DNA of 40,001 nt from Bacteroidaceae bacterium (GTDB taxonomy: Bacteria; Bacteroidota; Bacteroidia; Bacteroidales; Bacteroidaceae). A program made the position numbers and the translations under genes. Below the pieces are notes generated by a model, which did not search any database, had not been told where the DNA came from, and saw nothing but the letters and a program-made list of their open reading frames with translations. The stretch is taken from the NCBI GenBank assembly GCA_017547585.1, contig JAFYPH010000009.1, positions 1-40,001 of the forward strand, written 5' to 3'. Of this stretch, positions 1 through 9,458 are shown piece by piece (positions within the stretch are counted from its first letter, which is position 1; each line of letters starts with the position of its first letter).

Positions 1-383
1 TAGCGTGTGTAGGCGCGTATTTCATAATAGCCCGAGAGCAGCAGAGGCTTCAGCTCAAACTCTCCGTTGCACGTTCCTTTCTCGTCTATTTTGTATTTTT
101 TAGTCTCGACAACGTAGCCCTCGGGTGCAACAAGTTCTACATACAGCACCTTGCTCAATGTCGAGGGCGAGTCCTTCACTCCCTCGGTCACGTAGGCCTT
201 GAACCACATTGTCTCGCCAAGATAGTATGCGCTGTTATCAAAGTGCAGATACACCCTCTCTTGCGGGAAAAGGTTGTTCACCACCGCAGCGTTGAATGCC
301 ATCTTGTCAAGGCTATTCTCATCAGCGTGGGCAAAAAGTGCGACTAACAATAGTAGGGCTGTATATGTTATTTTTCGTAGCAT
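1..383 (-). CDS. MG2-like secreted protein, third tandem copy (partial, N-terminus only)
   Basis: The reading frame opens at an ATG whose complement is at 381-383 and stays open to the window edge, giving about 127 residues; the C-terminus lies outside. It begins MLRKITYTALLLLVALFAHA, a Sec signal peptide identical to that of the next copy upstream. It then carries the family hallmark QERVYLHFDNSAYYLGETMW, the MG2-like strand pattern shared with its two neighbours. It differs from them around residues 27-36 and 65-78, where the others have a CVGGNG segment. The start lies 6 bp beyond the stop codon of the preceding copy, so it is probably co-transcribed with it. Function is unknown; the family is inferred to be exported to the envelope or surface. 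Confidence 0.8.
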   Translation of the reverse strand, partial: MLRKITYTALLLLVALFAHADENSLDKMAFNAAVVNNLFPQERVYLHFDNSAYYLGETMWFKAYVTEGVKDSPSTLSKVLYVELVAPEGYVVETKKYKIDEKGTCNGEFELKPLLLSGYYEIRAYTR

Positions 384-401
384 AGTCGTTTATTCAATAG
401 T
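343..401. repeat. 59-bp junction repeat, copy A
   Basis: This stretch is identical to 3397-3455. It spans the signal-peptide codons of one tandem gene, the 6-bp intergenic gap and the last codons of the preceding gene. It marks the boundary of the tandem duplication unit (offset 3054 bp). Confidence 0.9.
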
Positions 402-3400
402 GTAAAATTTTCCCTCTTTCATTCCTGCAACATCCAAAAGAAGTATGCTCTCTTTGCCGTTGTTGTGCAGTTCCACGGTGATGCAACCGTCGTTTCCCAC
501 TTCGGCCTCGGGAATCCACAGCAGTGTGCGGCGATAGTCTTTGGTATTTTCGTCGGGCCTGTTTTTGCTATAATCGGGCGAGTAGAATCGCTTGCTTCCA
601 TTGTAGCCCTGCACGCGTGTGTAGCGACGGTAGCCATTTACTGCAAGTTCGGGAGTAATTATCCCCGGGACTTTGTCCTTTCCGTCGTTGGGAATGAAGC
701 AGGCAACGTAGTTGGGGTGCTCGGGGTACATTTTATTTTTTAATATTAGGTCTGTATTGTAGATGACAATCTGGGACGTTCCTTCCTCAATATCGTTGCC
801 GCCAACATTTTTACTTGTCTTATATTTGGGTGGTGGCGCGCCTCTGGGATGAGCATTCAATGTTTTTACATTTATCCCTCTACGTGCCATTTGGTTGCGG
901 AACACTCTGATGCCCGGATAACCGTCTATCATTTTATCGTCCTGCGGGGTAATGGAGGCACGAAGCAAAAAACCAAAATAGAATGAACGGAATTGGCGCT
1001 TGTTTAGGAAATTCAAACGTTCGTTGTACCAATTCTCATTCTTGAACTGTTGCAGTGTCGGCTCGTCGCTGCGGATGACAATCTCTTTGAAATCCATCAT
1101 CTTTAATGGCTTTTTACCTTTGATGTAGCTCTTGTCCTCAATGGGGATTTCTTCGCTGCTGTATTCACCTTTCGGTACCATCATCTTCACCCAATAGGCC
1201 CAATTATAGTTGTGGCGCCAAAAGGCACTCTGCAGCACTTCGTATGCTGTGAGTACATTTGTGTATGAGTGGTGGCGAGGGCCTTCCCATCCGTACACGC
1301 GCCAATTATCCTCGGATTTGCTTACTGCCATAAGATTATACTCTTCGGATATATAATTGCTCTCCGATGCGTAGTCGTATAAAGCGTATTTATTATATTC
1401 CCCGTCATCAGACAGATTGACGTGCTCAAAAATGTCGGATTTATCATCAACTTTGTTCAGCATCCAGTTATCGTTGGGCGTGTGAATGTAACTTACATCC
1501 TGCGCATACTCCCACTCATCCATAAAGTCGAGGCGAATTTCGCTCTTGGGTGGACGGGTGGCGCGTCCTTTGTGCTTGTTTGCTGTAACTTTGACCTCTT
1601 CGAGATTGTTTCTTCCGAAGAGTTTGATGATTGATTCGTTAGATAATTTTTTAAATTCGCTGCTTCCGATATTTTGCTGCCAATAGTCGTACAAGCGGAA
1701 CTTGGGCGAAAAGTATTTGTCGAGCGAGAACTTGAAGATTGTATCCTGTATCTGTTTGCCGGTAAGAACAGGGGTGAGTGCTGCGTATCTTTTTCCATAA
1801 AAGTCTTTCAGCTCCAGCTGGAATTTTCCGTCCTTTTCGGTCTTGAATTCATAATAGCTTATATTCTTTCCAATATATGCAATGTCGAAATGTATTTTTA
1901 CATTTTCAAGTGGAATTATCTTGAACGTGCCTAACTGTCCGAATTTCTTTACCTTCTCTTTCTTCATAAAATAGCCCTTAATCTGAATAGTTCTTTCTAT
2001 CGGGTGCTTGATAGAGAAAGAGGAGTCGGTGTTTGCAAGCATGCTCCAGTCGTATGAGGTCCAGCCGTGGGTGAGCATCAGAAGGTCGAGGTTGTTGCGT
2101 GTCTCCTCGCTGTCGTCGGCAAAGTATTGCGATGCGTCGGGGATGTAACCTTTAAGCTCAGAGGAGAGCAGCATGTCTGTGTAGATGTTGTTGCTGTAGC
2201 TTGTTACTACGCTGTTCTCTTCGTCGGTTACGGCTATCGAGTAACTGCCCATTGTTGAGAGGGGCGAGCCATCTTCGTTGCTGATTTTCACTGTTATCTT
2301 GCTGTAGGGCTTTAAAAATGTTTTTTCTTTCGCGGGGTTTCCGTTAATTTCGGCCTTCAGCTTCACTGGAACAATGTCGCCCTCTTGTGGGGCAGAGTGT
2401 TTAACGAAGAACATTCGTTCGCTCAAAGGGGTGCCATCGGCTGTGAGCAACAGACAACGATTCACTCCCTCGCGCAGTTGGTCGCGGTGCATGGCAAGCT
2501 TACTGATGTTCTTTTTATAAACGTATGCGAGGTTTCGGTTAAGAATCACAAGGCCCGTAGTTTGCTCGCCAATATTGCCAGCCACCGAAAAGCGCACGCT
2601 GTCGCCATCGTGATTGACGGCAATGGTTGCGCCGCTATTTTCTATTGTTGGAAGGTCGAATTTATACTCTTTTTTGCCCTGCTTAATTTCGGCTCTGTAT
2701 TTTACTTCAACCTGCGGAGTGAACATAAAATAGCCTTTACCATTGTGGGTGGCAATGGCTGTCAGCAACGGCTCTTTATCGGCGAAGATAGCGATTGTGT
2801 CGTTCAACGGCTTTCCGCTCTTGTCGCGAAGCTCAAAAGCAACTTTTGTTTCAATGCCGTTTATAAGATTGCCGCCCTCGGGGTAAAAAGCGAGCGTAGG
2901 TTCTTTGCCCTCATGTGTTACCCACTCTCCATGATAGAAAAAGCCGCGCTTGCGGTCGAACATATTCATAAAGTCGTAGTTGTCGCCGTTTACTTTGTCG
3001 AACACCGGGAATACTCGGCTGAAGATTGCATCGTCGCCCCAGTTGAGCATATAGCGTGTGTAGGCGCGTACCTCGTATTAGCCTGACAGCAACGAGGGTT
3101 TCAGTTCAAACTCTCCGTGGCAGCAGCCATTTTCGTCTAATTTATATTTCTTTGTCTCAATAACGTAGCCTTCGGGTGCGCAAAGTTCCACATACAGCAC
3201 TTTACTTTGCGGAGCGGTAACGGTCGTGCCGTTGCCGCCCACGCAGTAGGCTTTGAACCACATTGTCTCGCCAAGATAGTAACCGCTGTTGTCGAAGTGC
3301 AGGTACACGCGCTCCTGCGGAAGCATTTGGCTAACGTTTAGACTTTTAAGTACAAGCGTGTCGAGGCTCTTTTCATCGGCGTGGGCGAAAAGAGCAACTA

Positions 3401-3437
3401 ACAATAGTAGGGCTGTATATGTTATTTTTCGTAGCAT
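390..3437 (-). pseudogene. MG2-like secreted protein, second tandem copy, interrupted by one in-frame stop
   Basis: A full-length frame of 1016 codons collinear with the intact copy at 3444-6488, broken only by TAA at codon 120 (complement at 3078-3080). The flanking copies read Gly-Tyr-Tyr there (GGC TAT TAT); this copy reads GGC TAA TAC. The frame continues afterwards without frameshift to a normal C-terminus ending KFYTIE. The N-terminal piece (3078-3437) would be a secreted 119-residue fragment. The 886-residue remainder could restart only at an ATG at 3050, which has no visible ribosome binding site and no signal peptide. A recent nonsense mutation is the simplest reading; a base-call error, suppression or readthrough cannot be excluded from sequence alone. 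Confidence 0.8.
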
Positions 3438-3455
3438 AGTCGTTTATTCAATAGT
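3397..3455. repeat. 59-bp junction repeat, copy B
   Basis: Identical to 343-401. It covers the start of the second tandem gene, the 6-bp spacer and the 3' end of the first tandem gene. Confidence 0.9.
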
Positions 3456-6400
3456 ATAAAATTTGCCATCTTTCATTCCCGCAACATCCAAAAGAAGTAT
3501 GCTCTCTTTGCTGTTGTTGTGCAGTTCCACGGTGATGCAGCCATCGTCGCCAACAGCGGCGTTCGACTCCCAAAGGAGTGTACGGCGGTAGTCTTTTGTA
3601 TTTTCGTCGGGCTTTGTGTTTGTGTAGTCGGGTGAGTAGAATCGCTTGCTTCCATTGTAGCCCTGCACGCGCGTGTATCGGCGCGTGGTCTTTACTGCAA
3701 GTTCAGGGATTATTCCTTGTGTAACCTTGTCCTCTTCTTTGTTGGGAATGAAGCAGGCGACATAATTTGGATGCTCGGGGTACATTTTTTGCTGAAAGAT
3801 TAATTCTGTATCGTATATGACAACATCTGATTTTGTTTCCACAACATCGGCGCCGGCAACATTTTTTCGTGTCTTTTTTTTGGGTGGTGGCGCGCCTCTA
3901 TGATGAGCATTCAATTTTTTCACATCTATACCCCTGCGTGCCATTTGGTTGCGGAACACTCTGTTCCCTGGGTAGTTATCTATCATTTGATCGTCCTGTG
4001 GAACGATGGAGGCACGCATTAAAAATCCAAAATAGAATGAACGGAATTCATGTTTAATTAGGAAGGTACTGCGTTGCTTGTACCAATTTTCATTCTTAAA
4101 TTGTTGCAGTGTCGGCTCGTCGCTGCGGATGACAATATTTTTGAAATTCATCATCGTTATAGGGTCTTTGCCCTTTATGTATTCTTTGTCTTCCATAGGT
4201 ACTTTTTCACTGCTATATTCGCCCTGCGGTACAATCATCTTTACCCAGTAGGCCCAATTATAGTTGTGGCGCCAAAAGGCACTTTGCAGAACTTCGTATG
4301 CAGTAAGTACATTCTCGTAAGCATAGTGACGAGGTCCTTCCCAACCACAAACGCGCCAATTATCCTCGGATTCACTTATTGCCATCAGATTATATTCCTC
4401 GGATATATAATTGCTTTCGGAACCATAGTCATATAGAGCATATTTATCATACTCTTCTTTTTTGGTAAGATTGACATGCTCAAAAATATCGGATGTGTCA
4501 TCAACCTTATTTTTCATCCAATTGTCGTGGGGCGTGTGAATGTAGCTCACATCTTGCGCATACTCCCACTCGTCCATAAAGTCGAGGCGTATCTCACTTT
4601 TGGGCGGCAGCGTGGCACGACCTTTGTGTTTTTTGGATGTTACATCTACCGTTTCAAGCTCGTTCGCCTCGTCAAGAAGCGTGGCAGTCGCTGTCGCCTT
4701 CTTCTGTTCTATGCTGCTGCCGGTATTTCTCTGCCAATAGTCGTACAGCTTAAATTGAGGCGAGAAGTATTTGTCTAACGAGAATTTAAAGAGTGTATCC
4801 TGCATTTGTTTACCGGTAAGTTCGGGTGTTAGCGAAGCGTACTTTTTGCCATAAAAATCCTCAATTTCGAGAGTGAATTTTCCTTCTTCGCCGGTGGTAA
4901 AGTCGTAGTTCGAAATTACACTGTCCTCGTAACAAATATCGAAGCGAACATTGACGTCTTTTAGCGGAATTATTTTAAACGTTCCTAACTTACCCATTTT
5001 TTTCACGGGGACTTTTTTCATAAAGTAGCCCTTCACTTGAATTCCTTTTTCTATCGGGTGCTTGATGGAGAATGTGCTGTCGGTGCCCGCGAGCATGCCC
5101 CAATCGTAGGCTGTCCAGCCATGAGTGAGCATTAGAAGATCAAGATTATTGCGTGTGCTCTCGCTATCATCGGCAAAATACTGCGCCGCGTCGGGAATGT
5201 AGCCTTTAAGCTCGGAGGCTAAAAGCATTTGCGTGTAGATGTTGTTCGAGTAGCTTGTGAGGATGCTATTCTCCTCGCCTGTGACAGCCACCGAGTAGCT
5301 TCCATCCTTTGGCAGTGGCGAGCCATCCTCGCTGCTGATTTTTACCGTTAGTTTGCGGTAGGGCTTATAGAAAGTCTTTTCCTCTGATGAAATTCCATTA
5401 ATCTCTGCCTTCAGTTTCACGGGGACAATGCCCCCCTGCTGCGGTGCAGAGTGCTTCACAAAGAACATACGCTCGCTCAATGGTGTTCCGTCGCTAGTGA
5501 GCAGCAGACAGCGATTCACTCCCTCGCGCAGTTTGTCGCGGTGCATGGAAAGTTCGCTTATGTTCTTTTTGTAAACGTACGCGAGGTTGCGGTTGAGAAT
5601 CACAAAGCCTGTTGCTTGCTCGCCAATGTTGCCCGCTACGGAAAATCTTATGCTGTCGCCATCATGTTTAACGGCAATAGTTGCTCCGCTGTTTTCAATC
5701 GTCGGAAGGTCGAATTTGTATTTTTTCTTTTCAGAAACAACCTCGGCTTTGTATTTCAAATCCGCCTGCGGGGTGAACATAAAATAGCCTTTGCCATTGT
5801 GGGTGGCAACTGTTGTCAGCAACGGTTCTTTATCGGCGTACACAAAAATTGTATCGTTCAGCGGCTTTCCGCTCTTGTCGCGAAGCTCAAAGGCAACTTT
5901 TGTTTCAATGCCATTGATAAGATTGCCACCCTCGGGGTAAAATGCGAGTGTAGGCTCTTTACTCTCTTGCGTCACCCACTCGCCACGATAGAGAAATCCA
6001 CGTTTGCGGTCGAATATATTGCGAAAATCGTAATTGTCGCCGTTCACTTTGTCGTACACGGGGAACACTCGGCTGAAGATTGCGTCGTCGCCCCAATTGA
6101 GCATGTAACGCGTGTATGCGCGTACCTCATAATAGCCTGACAGCAGCGAGGGCTTCAGTTCAAATTCGCCGTTGCAACAGCCCTTTTCGTCGAGCTTGAA
6201 TTTCTTTGTCTCGACTACATAACCCTCGGGGGCGCACAGTTCCACGTACAACAGCTTACTCTGCGGAGCAGCAACGGTCGCGCCGTTGCCACCCACACAG
6301 TAGGCCTTGAACCACATTGTTTCGCCAAGATAGTATCCGCTGTTGTCAAAATGCAGATAGACACGTTCCTGTGGCAGAGCGCGGCTCGCGATTAGGCTTT

Positions 6401-6488
6401 TGAGCACAAGCGTGTCGAGGCTCTTTTCATCCGCGTGGGCGAAAAGAGCAACCAAAAGTAGTAGCGCAGTGTAGAGTATTCTCTTCAT
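3444..6488 (-). CDS. MG2-like large secreted protein, first tandem copy (intact, 1014 aa)
   Basis: Residues 1-19 form a Sec signal peptide (MKRILYTALLLLVALFAHA). Residues 40-65 carry the MG2-like pattern ERVYLHFDN..YYLGETMWFKAY. Residues around 155-200 carry YPEGGNLINGIETKVAFE and GKPLND, typical of the Bacteroidetes alpha-2-macroglobulin-like MG2 proteins. A thioester motif is not seen. Around residue 590 a LETVDVTSKK stretch resembles the start of a degenerate TonB plug-like domain. The C-terminus is beta-rich (DYRRTLLW, then GCITVELHNN). The role is unknown; export is likely and attachment at the surface is inference. No lipobox cysteine is present. It is the promoter-proximal member of a tandem array of at least three. 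Confidence 0.85.
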   Translation of the reverse strand: MKRILYTALLLLVALFAHADEKSLDTLVLKSLIASRALPQERVYLHFDNSGYYLGETMWFKAYCVGGNGATVAAPQSKLLYVELCAPEGYVVETKKFKLDEKGCCNGEFELKPSLLSGYYEVRAYTRYMLNWGDDAIFSRVFPVYDKVNGDNYDFRNIFDRKRGFLYRGEWVTQESKEPTLAFYPEGGNLINGIETKVAFELRDKSGKPLNDTIFVYADKEPLLTTVATHNGKGYFMFTPQADLKYKAEVVSEKKKYKFDLPTIENSGATIAVKHDGDSIRFSVAGNIGEQATGFVILNRNLAYVYKKNISELSMHRDKLREGVNRCLLLTSDGTPLSERMFFVKHSAPQQGGIVPVKLKAEINGISSEEKTFYKPYRKLTVKISSEDGSPLPKDGSYSVAVTGEENSILTSYSNNIYTQMLLASELKGYIPDAAQYFADDSESTRNNLDLLMLTHGWTAYDWGMLAGTDSTFSIKHPIEKGIQVKGYFMKKVPVKKMGKLGTFKIIPLKDVNVRFDICYEDSVISNYDFTTGEEGKFTLEIEDFYGKKYASLTPELTGKQMQDTLFKFSLDKYFSPQFKLYDYWQRNTGSSIEQKKATATATLLDEANELETVDVTSKKHKGRATLPPKSEIRLDFMDEWEYAQDVSYIHTPHDNWMKNKVDDTSDIFEHVNLTKKEEYDKYALYDYGSESNYISEEYNLMAISESEDNWRVCGWEGPRHYAYENVLTAYEVLQSAFWRHNYNWAYWVKMIVPQGEYSSEKVPMEDKEYIKGKDPITMMNFKNIVIRSDEPTLQQFKNENWYKQRSTFLIKHEFRSFYFGFLMRASIVPQDDQMIDNYPGNRVFRNQMARRGIDVKKLNAHHRGAPPPKKKTRKNVAGADVVETKSDVVIYDTELIFQQKMYPEHPNYVACFIPNKEEDKVTQGIIPELAVKTTRRYTRVQGYNGSKRFYSPDYTNTKPDENTKDYRRTLLWESNAAVGDDGCITVELHNNSKESILLLDVAGMKDGKFYTIE

Positions 6489-6683
6489 TTTTTCATATTT
6501 TCCTGCACTAAATTACAATGTAGAAATTAATAATCAAAATTTCTTGTGCTTCATTTCGTGTTTCGTATCTGTCATACGCCGGAAAATATGAAAGATAGAA
6601 TAAAGCATAAGGTGTAATGCATTGGAATATAATCTATTACCCCCCCCGTTTGGGTAGTTAAAGAAACTTAAAATTGAGAAAAT
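6489..6683. other. AT-rich intergenic region with an eight-C tract
   Basis: 195 bp between comF and the tandem surface-protein genes, both on the minus strand. It holds a run of eight C at 6640-6647 (G8 on the transcribed strand). A near match to the -7 box, TATCTTTC on the minus strand at 6590-6597, has no -33 partner. No convincing terminator for comF was found, so the surface genes may be partly read from the upstream cluster. Confidence 0.5.
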
Positions 6684-7379
6684 TTAGATATTTTTTCCTG
6701 CACATGCGAGGGTGAAAATGCTGATTTTTGTGTCGGGCGAGGCGGCGAGGATGGCTTTTCCGCAGCTTGTGAGTGTGGCTCCGGTTGTGAGTACGTCGTC
6801 TACCAGCAAAATGTGCTTGCCTTTGAGCGAGGCGCTGTCGGCGACGCTGAAAATATTCTCGACATTTTTCCAGCGTTCTTCGCGCTGTTTGTGTGTCTGT
6901 GTGGCGTTGGCAATGTGACGGATGACGCTCTTGCTGTCAATGGCGATGCCTGTGACCTTGGAAATTCCGAGGGCAATGTGGTCGCATTGGTTGTAGCCAC
7001 GCTGCGACTTTTTCTGTCGTGAGAGGGGTAGGGGGACGATAATGTCCACTCCCTCGAAGAATCCACGTTCGAGCAGTTCCTTTGCTGCTGTTGCTGCCAT
7101 GCGCTCGCCAATTTCGGGGCGGTCGCTGTATTTCATGCGGTGGATGAGGTTGTTGTAGGGCGACTCTTTTGCGTAGTAGATGTACGAGGCGACACGCTCC
7201 ACGGGGAGCACTCCGTAGAATAATTTTTCTATGGGGTTGCCTGGTGTGTAGGCGGGGATGCGCGGAAGGTCGATGAGGCAGTTGATGCAGATGTCCTTTT
7301 CGTTGCCGCTGAGGGATTTTCCGCACACTGCACAGCTTCGCGGAAAGATGATGTCCAATAGGTCAGAAATCCATTTCAT
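6684..7379 (-). CDS. comF: ComF family phosphoribosyltransferase-like protein
   Basis: 231 residues. The N-terminus has a four-cysteine zinc-ribbon-like motif (C16-x2-C19 and C31-x2-C34). The C-terminus has the PRPP-binding loop LLVDDVLTTGAT (residues 191-202), the type I phosphoribosyltransferase signature. ComF proteins are linked to DNA uptake and post-uptake DNA processing in naturally competent bacteria; the enzymatic reaction is unsettled. The gene starts inside the 3' end of recX (17-bp overlap), so the two are translationally linked. It is the last gene of the ten-gene collinear cluster starting at valS. Confidence 0.92.
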   Translation of the reverse strand: MKWISDLLDIIFPRSCAVCGKSLSGNEKDICINCLIDLPRIPAYTPGNPIEKLFYGVLPVERVASYIYYAKESPYNNLIHRMKYSDRPEIGERMAATAAKELLERGFFEGVDIIVPLPLSRQKKSQRGYNQCDHIALGISKVTGIAIDSKSVIRHIANATQTHKQREERWKNVENIFSVADSASLKGKHILLVDDVLTTGATLTSCGKAILAASPDTKISIFTLACAGKNI

Positions 7380-7839
7380 CGGGGTAAAAGTTCATCTGTT
7401 TCATTATAATTGATGGCTCGAAACCTCGGCTGGCGGCGAAGCGTAGCAGTTTCTCTCTTTTCTTGTGCTCTTCGTTGGCGTTTGCCTCTTTTGCCTTATT
7501 GGCGAGCAGTGTGTGCAGGACGTTGTTGTACTCCTCTTCGTCGATATTTTCGAGGGCGTCTGCAATAAGCTCGCGTGGGAGTCTTTTCTCTATCAGCTTG
7601 GCGCGGATTTTTATTCGCCCCCAATGGTTGAAGCGCAGTTTGTCGTTGACGAATGCCCTGCAGTAGCGATTTTCGTCGATGAACTTTTCATCGATGAGGC
7701 GGTCGATGATTTTCGTCTGCGAAGCGCTGCCGATGCCCCATGCGTCGAGCTTGGCCTTCACTTCGCTGATGCATCTTTCGCACAGCGTGCAGTAGGCGGC
7801 TGCCTTGTTCAGTGCTTCGGGGTCGCTTATCTGTTTCAT
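7363..7839 (-). CDS. recX: RecX family regulatory protein
   Basis: 158 residues, rich in helix and charge, with the three-helix repeat pattern of RecX, for example IIDRLIDEKFIDENRYCRAF and LRFNHWGRIKIRAKL. RecX binds RecA filaments and limits their activity. Here it is not next to recA but sits between prmC (4-bp ATGA overlap) and comF (17-bp overlap), which keeps DNA-handling genes together at the distal end of the cluster. Length fits the family. Confidence 0.88.
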   Translation of the reverse strand: MKQISDPEALNKAAAYCTLCERCISEVKAKLDAWGIGSASQTKIIDRLIDEKFIDENRYCRAFVNDKLRFNHWGRIKIRAKLIEKRLPRELIADALENIDEEEYNNVLHTLLANKAKEANANEEHKKREKLLRFAASRGFEPSIIMKQMNFYPDEMDF

Positions 7840-8702
7840 TCGTCTGCGTTGTCGAGGGTGGATGTTTCGAGGATTGCTCTTATCATGCGGTCGTTGTCAG
7901 CAAAATCCTTGCGCAGCTCTATTGCTGTGTAGCCATACTCTGCGAGCATGGCGCAGGTCTCTTCTCCGTGCTCTCTGTTTATTTCGAAGTAGAGACGGCC
8001 GCCGTTCTTGAGCAGTTGCAATCCTTTGCGGGCAATTTGGCGGTAGAAGAGCAGTGGGTCGTTGTCGGGGACAAAGAGTGCAATGCACGGCTCCCAATCG
8101 AGCACGTTGCGTTGCATCTTCTCTTTCTCGACCTCTTTTATATACGGGGGGTTGCTTACGATAATGTCGTATTTTGCACCCTCGCCCTCTGCTGCGAAAA
8201 TATCCTGACGGGCAAAGGTTACGTTCGTGCCGTTGAGCTTGTTGTTCCTTTCGGCTGTCTCGATAGCCTCGGGTGAGATGTCCCATGCTGTGACTGTGGC
8301 TTGGGGCATCATTTTGGCGAGGGAGATTGCTATGCAACCGCTGCCTGTGCCAATGTCGAGGATGCTATTCTCGCGGGCGCTGTTCTCGGCGGCTATCCAG
8401 CGGACAAGCTCGCTCGTCTCGGGGCGGGGAATGAGCACCGAGGAGTTCACTTTGAATGTGAGGTCGCAGAATTCTGTTTCTCCGAGGATGTATTGTATGG
8501 GCTCGGCTCGCTTCAGTCGCACGATTGCGTCGTCCAGCATTTTCTGCTGCGTGGCGTCGAGTGTAATCTCGTCGCGCAGGAAGAATGTTGTGTTTCCTAT
8601 CTTCAGCAGGTCAAGAGCTATGATGCGTATGAGTGCATCGCACTCGCCCTGCGGATAGAGGTCGCAAAGTTCGTCGCGCAACTGTTTAATGAGCCGTTTC
8701 AT
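7836..8702 (-). CDS. prmC: Peptide chain release factor N5-glutamine methyltransferase
   Basis: 288 residues. An N-terminal helical domain is followed by the SAM-dependent methyltransferase fold: LIPRPET (residues 90-96), the SAM loop DIGTGSG (116-122) and the catalytic NPPY (184-187) that holds the glutamine amide. PrmC methylates the GGQ glutamine of release factors RF1 and RF2 and so improves translation termination. It overlaps recX by 4 bp and lies 12 bp after the HAD gene. All expected motifs are intact. Confidence 0.95.
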   Translation of the reverse strand: MKRLIKQLRDELCDLYPQGECDALIRIIALDLLKIGNTTFFLRDEITLDATQQKMLDDAIVRLKRAEPIQYILGETEFCDLTFKVNSSVLIPRPETSELVRWIAAENSARENSILDIGTGSGCIAISLAKMMPQATVTAWDISPEAIETAERNNKLNGTNVTFARQDIFAAEGEGAKYDIIVSNPPYIKEVEKEKMQRNVLDWEPCIALFVPDNDPLLFYRQIARKGLQLLKNGGRLYFEINREHGEETCAMLAEYGYTAIELRKDFADNDRMIRAILETSTLDNADE

Positions 8703-8714
8703 CTGTCGGGGAAT

Positions 8715-9455
8715 TTATTTTGCGGTGAGTGCTGCGTAGAGGCTTTCCCATTCGCCGGCAAGAGTGGGCATTGAGGGGAATACGAGCGACGCGCCTGCCT
8801 CGGAGAGTACTTTTTCTTCGAGAGGGCCTGTGTTTACGGCCACAGTGAAAAGGCCCGCTGCGACGCCTGCTTGTACGCCCAGGGGGGCATTCTCTACTAC
8901 AATCACTTCGTCGGGGTTGAAGCCGCCTTTCTCAAGTGCAAGCAGATAGGGGTCGGGGAAGGGTTTTCCGCGTTTCACATTGAAGCTTGTGATTATGTGC
9001 TCGGGCGCGAAGAGGCCATTGTAGTTCACGGCGATGCGTTCGAGCAGGGTGGGGGTGCCCGAGCCTGTTACTATCATAGGGGTGAGTCCGCAGGCAATGA
9101 CCTTGTTTACAAGCTCTAATGCTCCTTGCATGGGCTGTGTCTCGGGGTACGTTGCAAAAAGGTCGCATTTGGCCTTGCATATTCTGTCAATCTCCTCTTT
9201 TGTGGGCACTGTGCCACGCTGGGCGAGGCTGGCAGTGGTGATTGTGTCGCTGCCTGTGCGGCCTTCGTTCATGTACACCTCCATGGGCGAAAAGTCGTAG
9301 CCTTCGGCCTGCATCACCTGTGACCATGCGCGTGCGTGGTGGGGCATGGAGTCGAAGAGCACTCCGTCCATGTCAAACAATACAGCACGCAACTGCAAGG
9401 CCTTGTGGCCTTGCAGTTGCAGATAGCTGTTTATTGCGTCTTTATAATTGCTCAT
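8715..9455 (-). CDS. HAD-superfamily hydrolase (beta-phosphoglucomutase-like)
   Basis: 246 residues. HAD motif I is FDMDGVLFDS with D28 and D30. Motif II is in IVTGSG, the motif III lysine in KRGKPFPDPY, and motif IV in VVENAPLGVQAG. The pattern VENAPLG with the downstream AGVAAG is that of subfamily IA sugar-phosphate phosphatases and beta-phosphoglucomutases; the exact substrate cannot be assigned. About 24 residues precede motif I. Codons 12-23 are encoded by a perfect 14-bp inverted repeat (separate entry). The start lies 3 bp after the pgi stop, which suggests coupling to glycolytic sugar-phosphate metabolism. Confidence 0.85.
   Translation of the reverse strand: MSNYKDAINSYLQLQGHKALQLRAVLFDMDGVLFDSMPHHARAWSQVMQAEGYDFSPMEVYMNEGRTGSDTITTASLAQRGTVPTKEEIDRICKAKCDLFATYPETQPMQGALELVNKVIACGLTPMIVTGSGTPTLLERIAVNYNGLFAPEHIITSFNVKRGKPFPDPYLLALEKGGFNPDEVIVVENAPLGVQAGVAAGLFTVAVNTGPLEEKVLSEAGASLVFPSMPTLAGEWESLYAALTAK
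9389..9420 (-). repeat. Perfect 14-bp inverted repeat within the HAD gene
   Basis: Arms 9389-9402 and 9407-9420 pair perfectly around a 4-nt loop. It sits in codons 12-23 of the HAD gene, beginning about 38 nt downstream of the pgi stop. No T-run follows on the transcribed strand, so it is not a canonical terminator. Confidence 0.85.
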
Positions 9456-9458
9456 AAA

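Noticed and set aside
390-3050. 886-codon frame as an independent gene
   Set aside because: It is the C-terminal remainder of the interrupted second MG2-like copy, with no signal peptide or ribosome binding site at its first ATG.
7363-7379. recX/comF overlap as a frameshifted fusion
   Set aside because: Both products have complete domains and normal lengths; a short overlap is common in such clusters.
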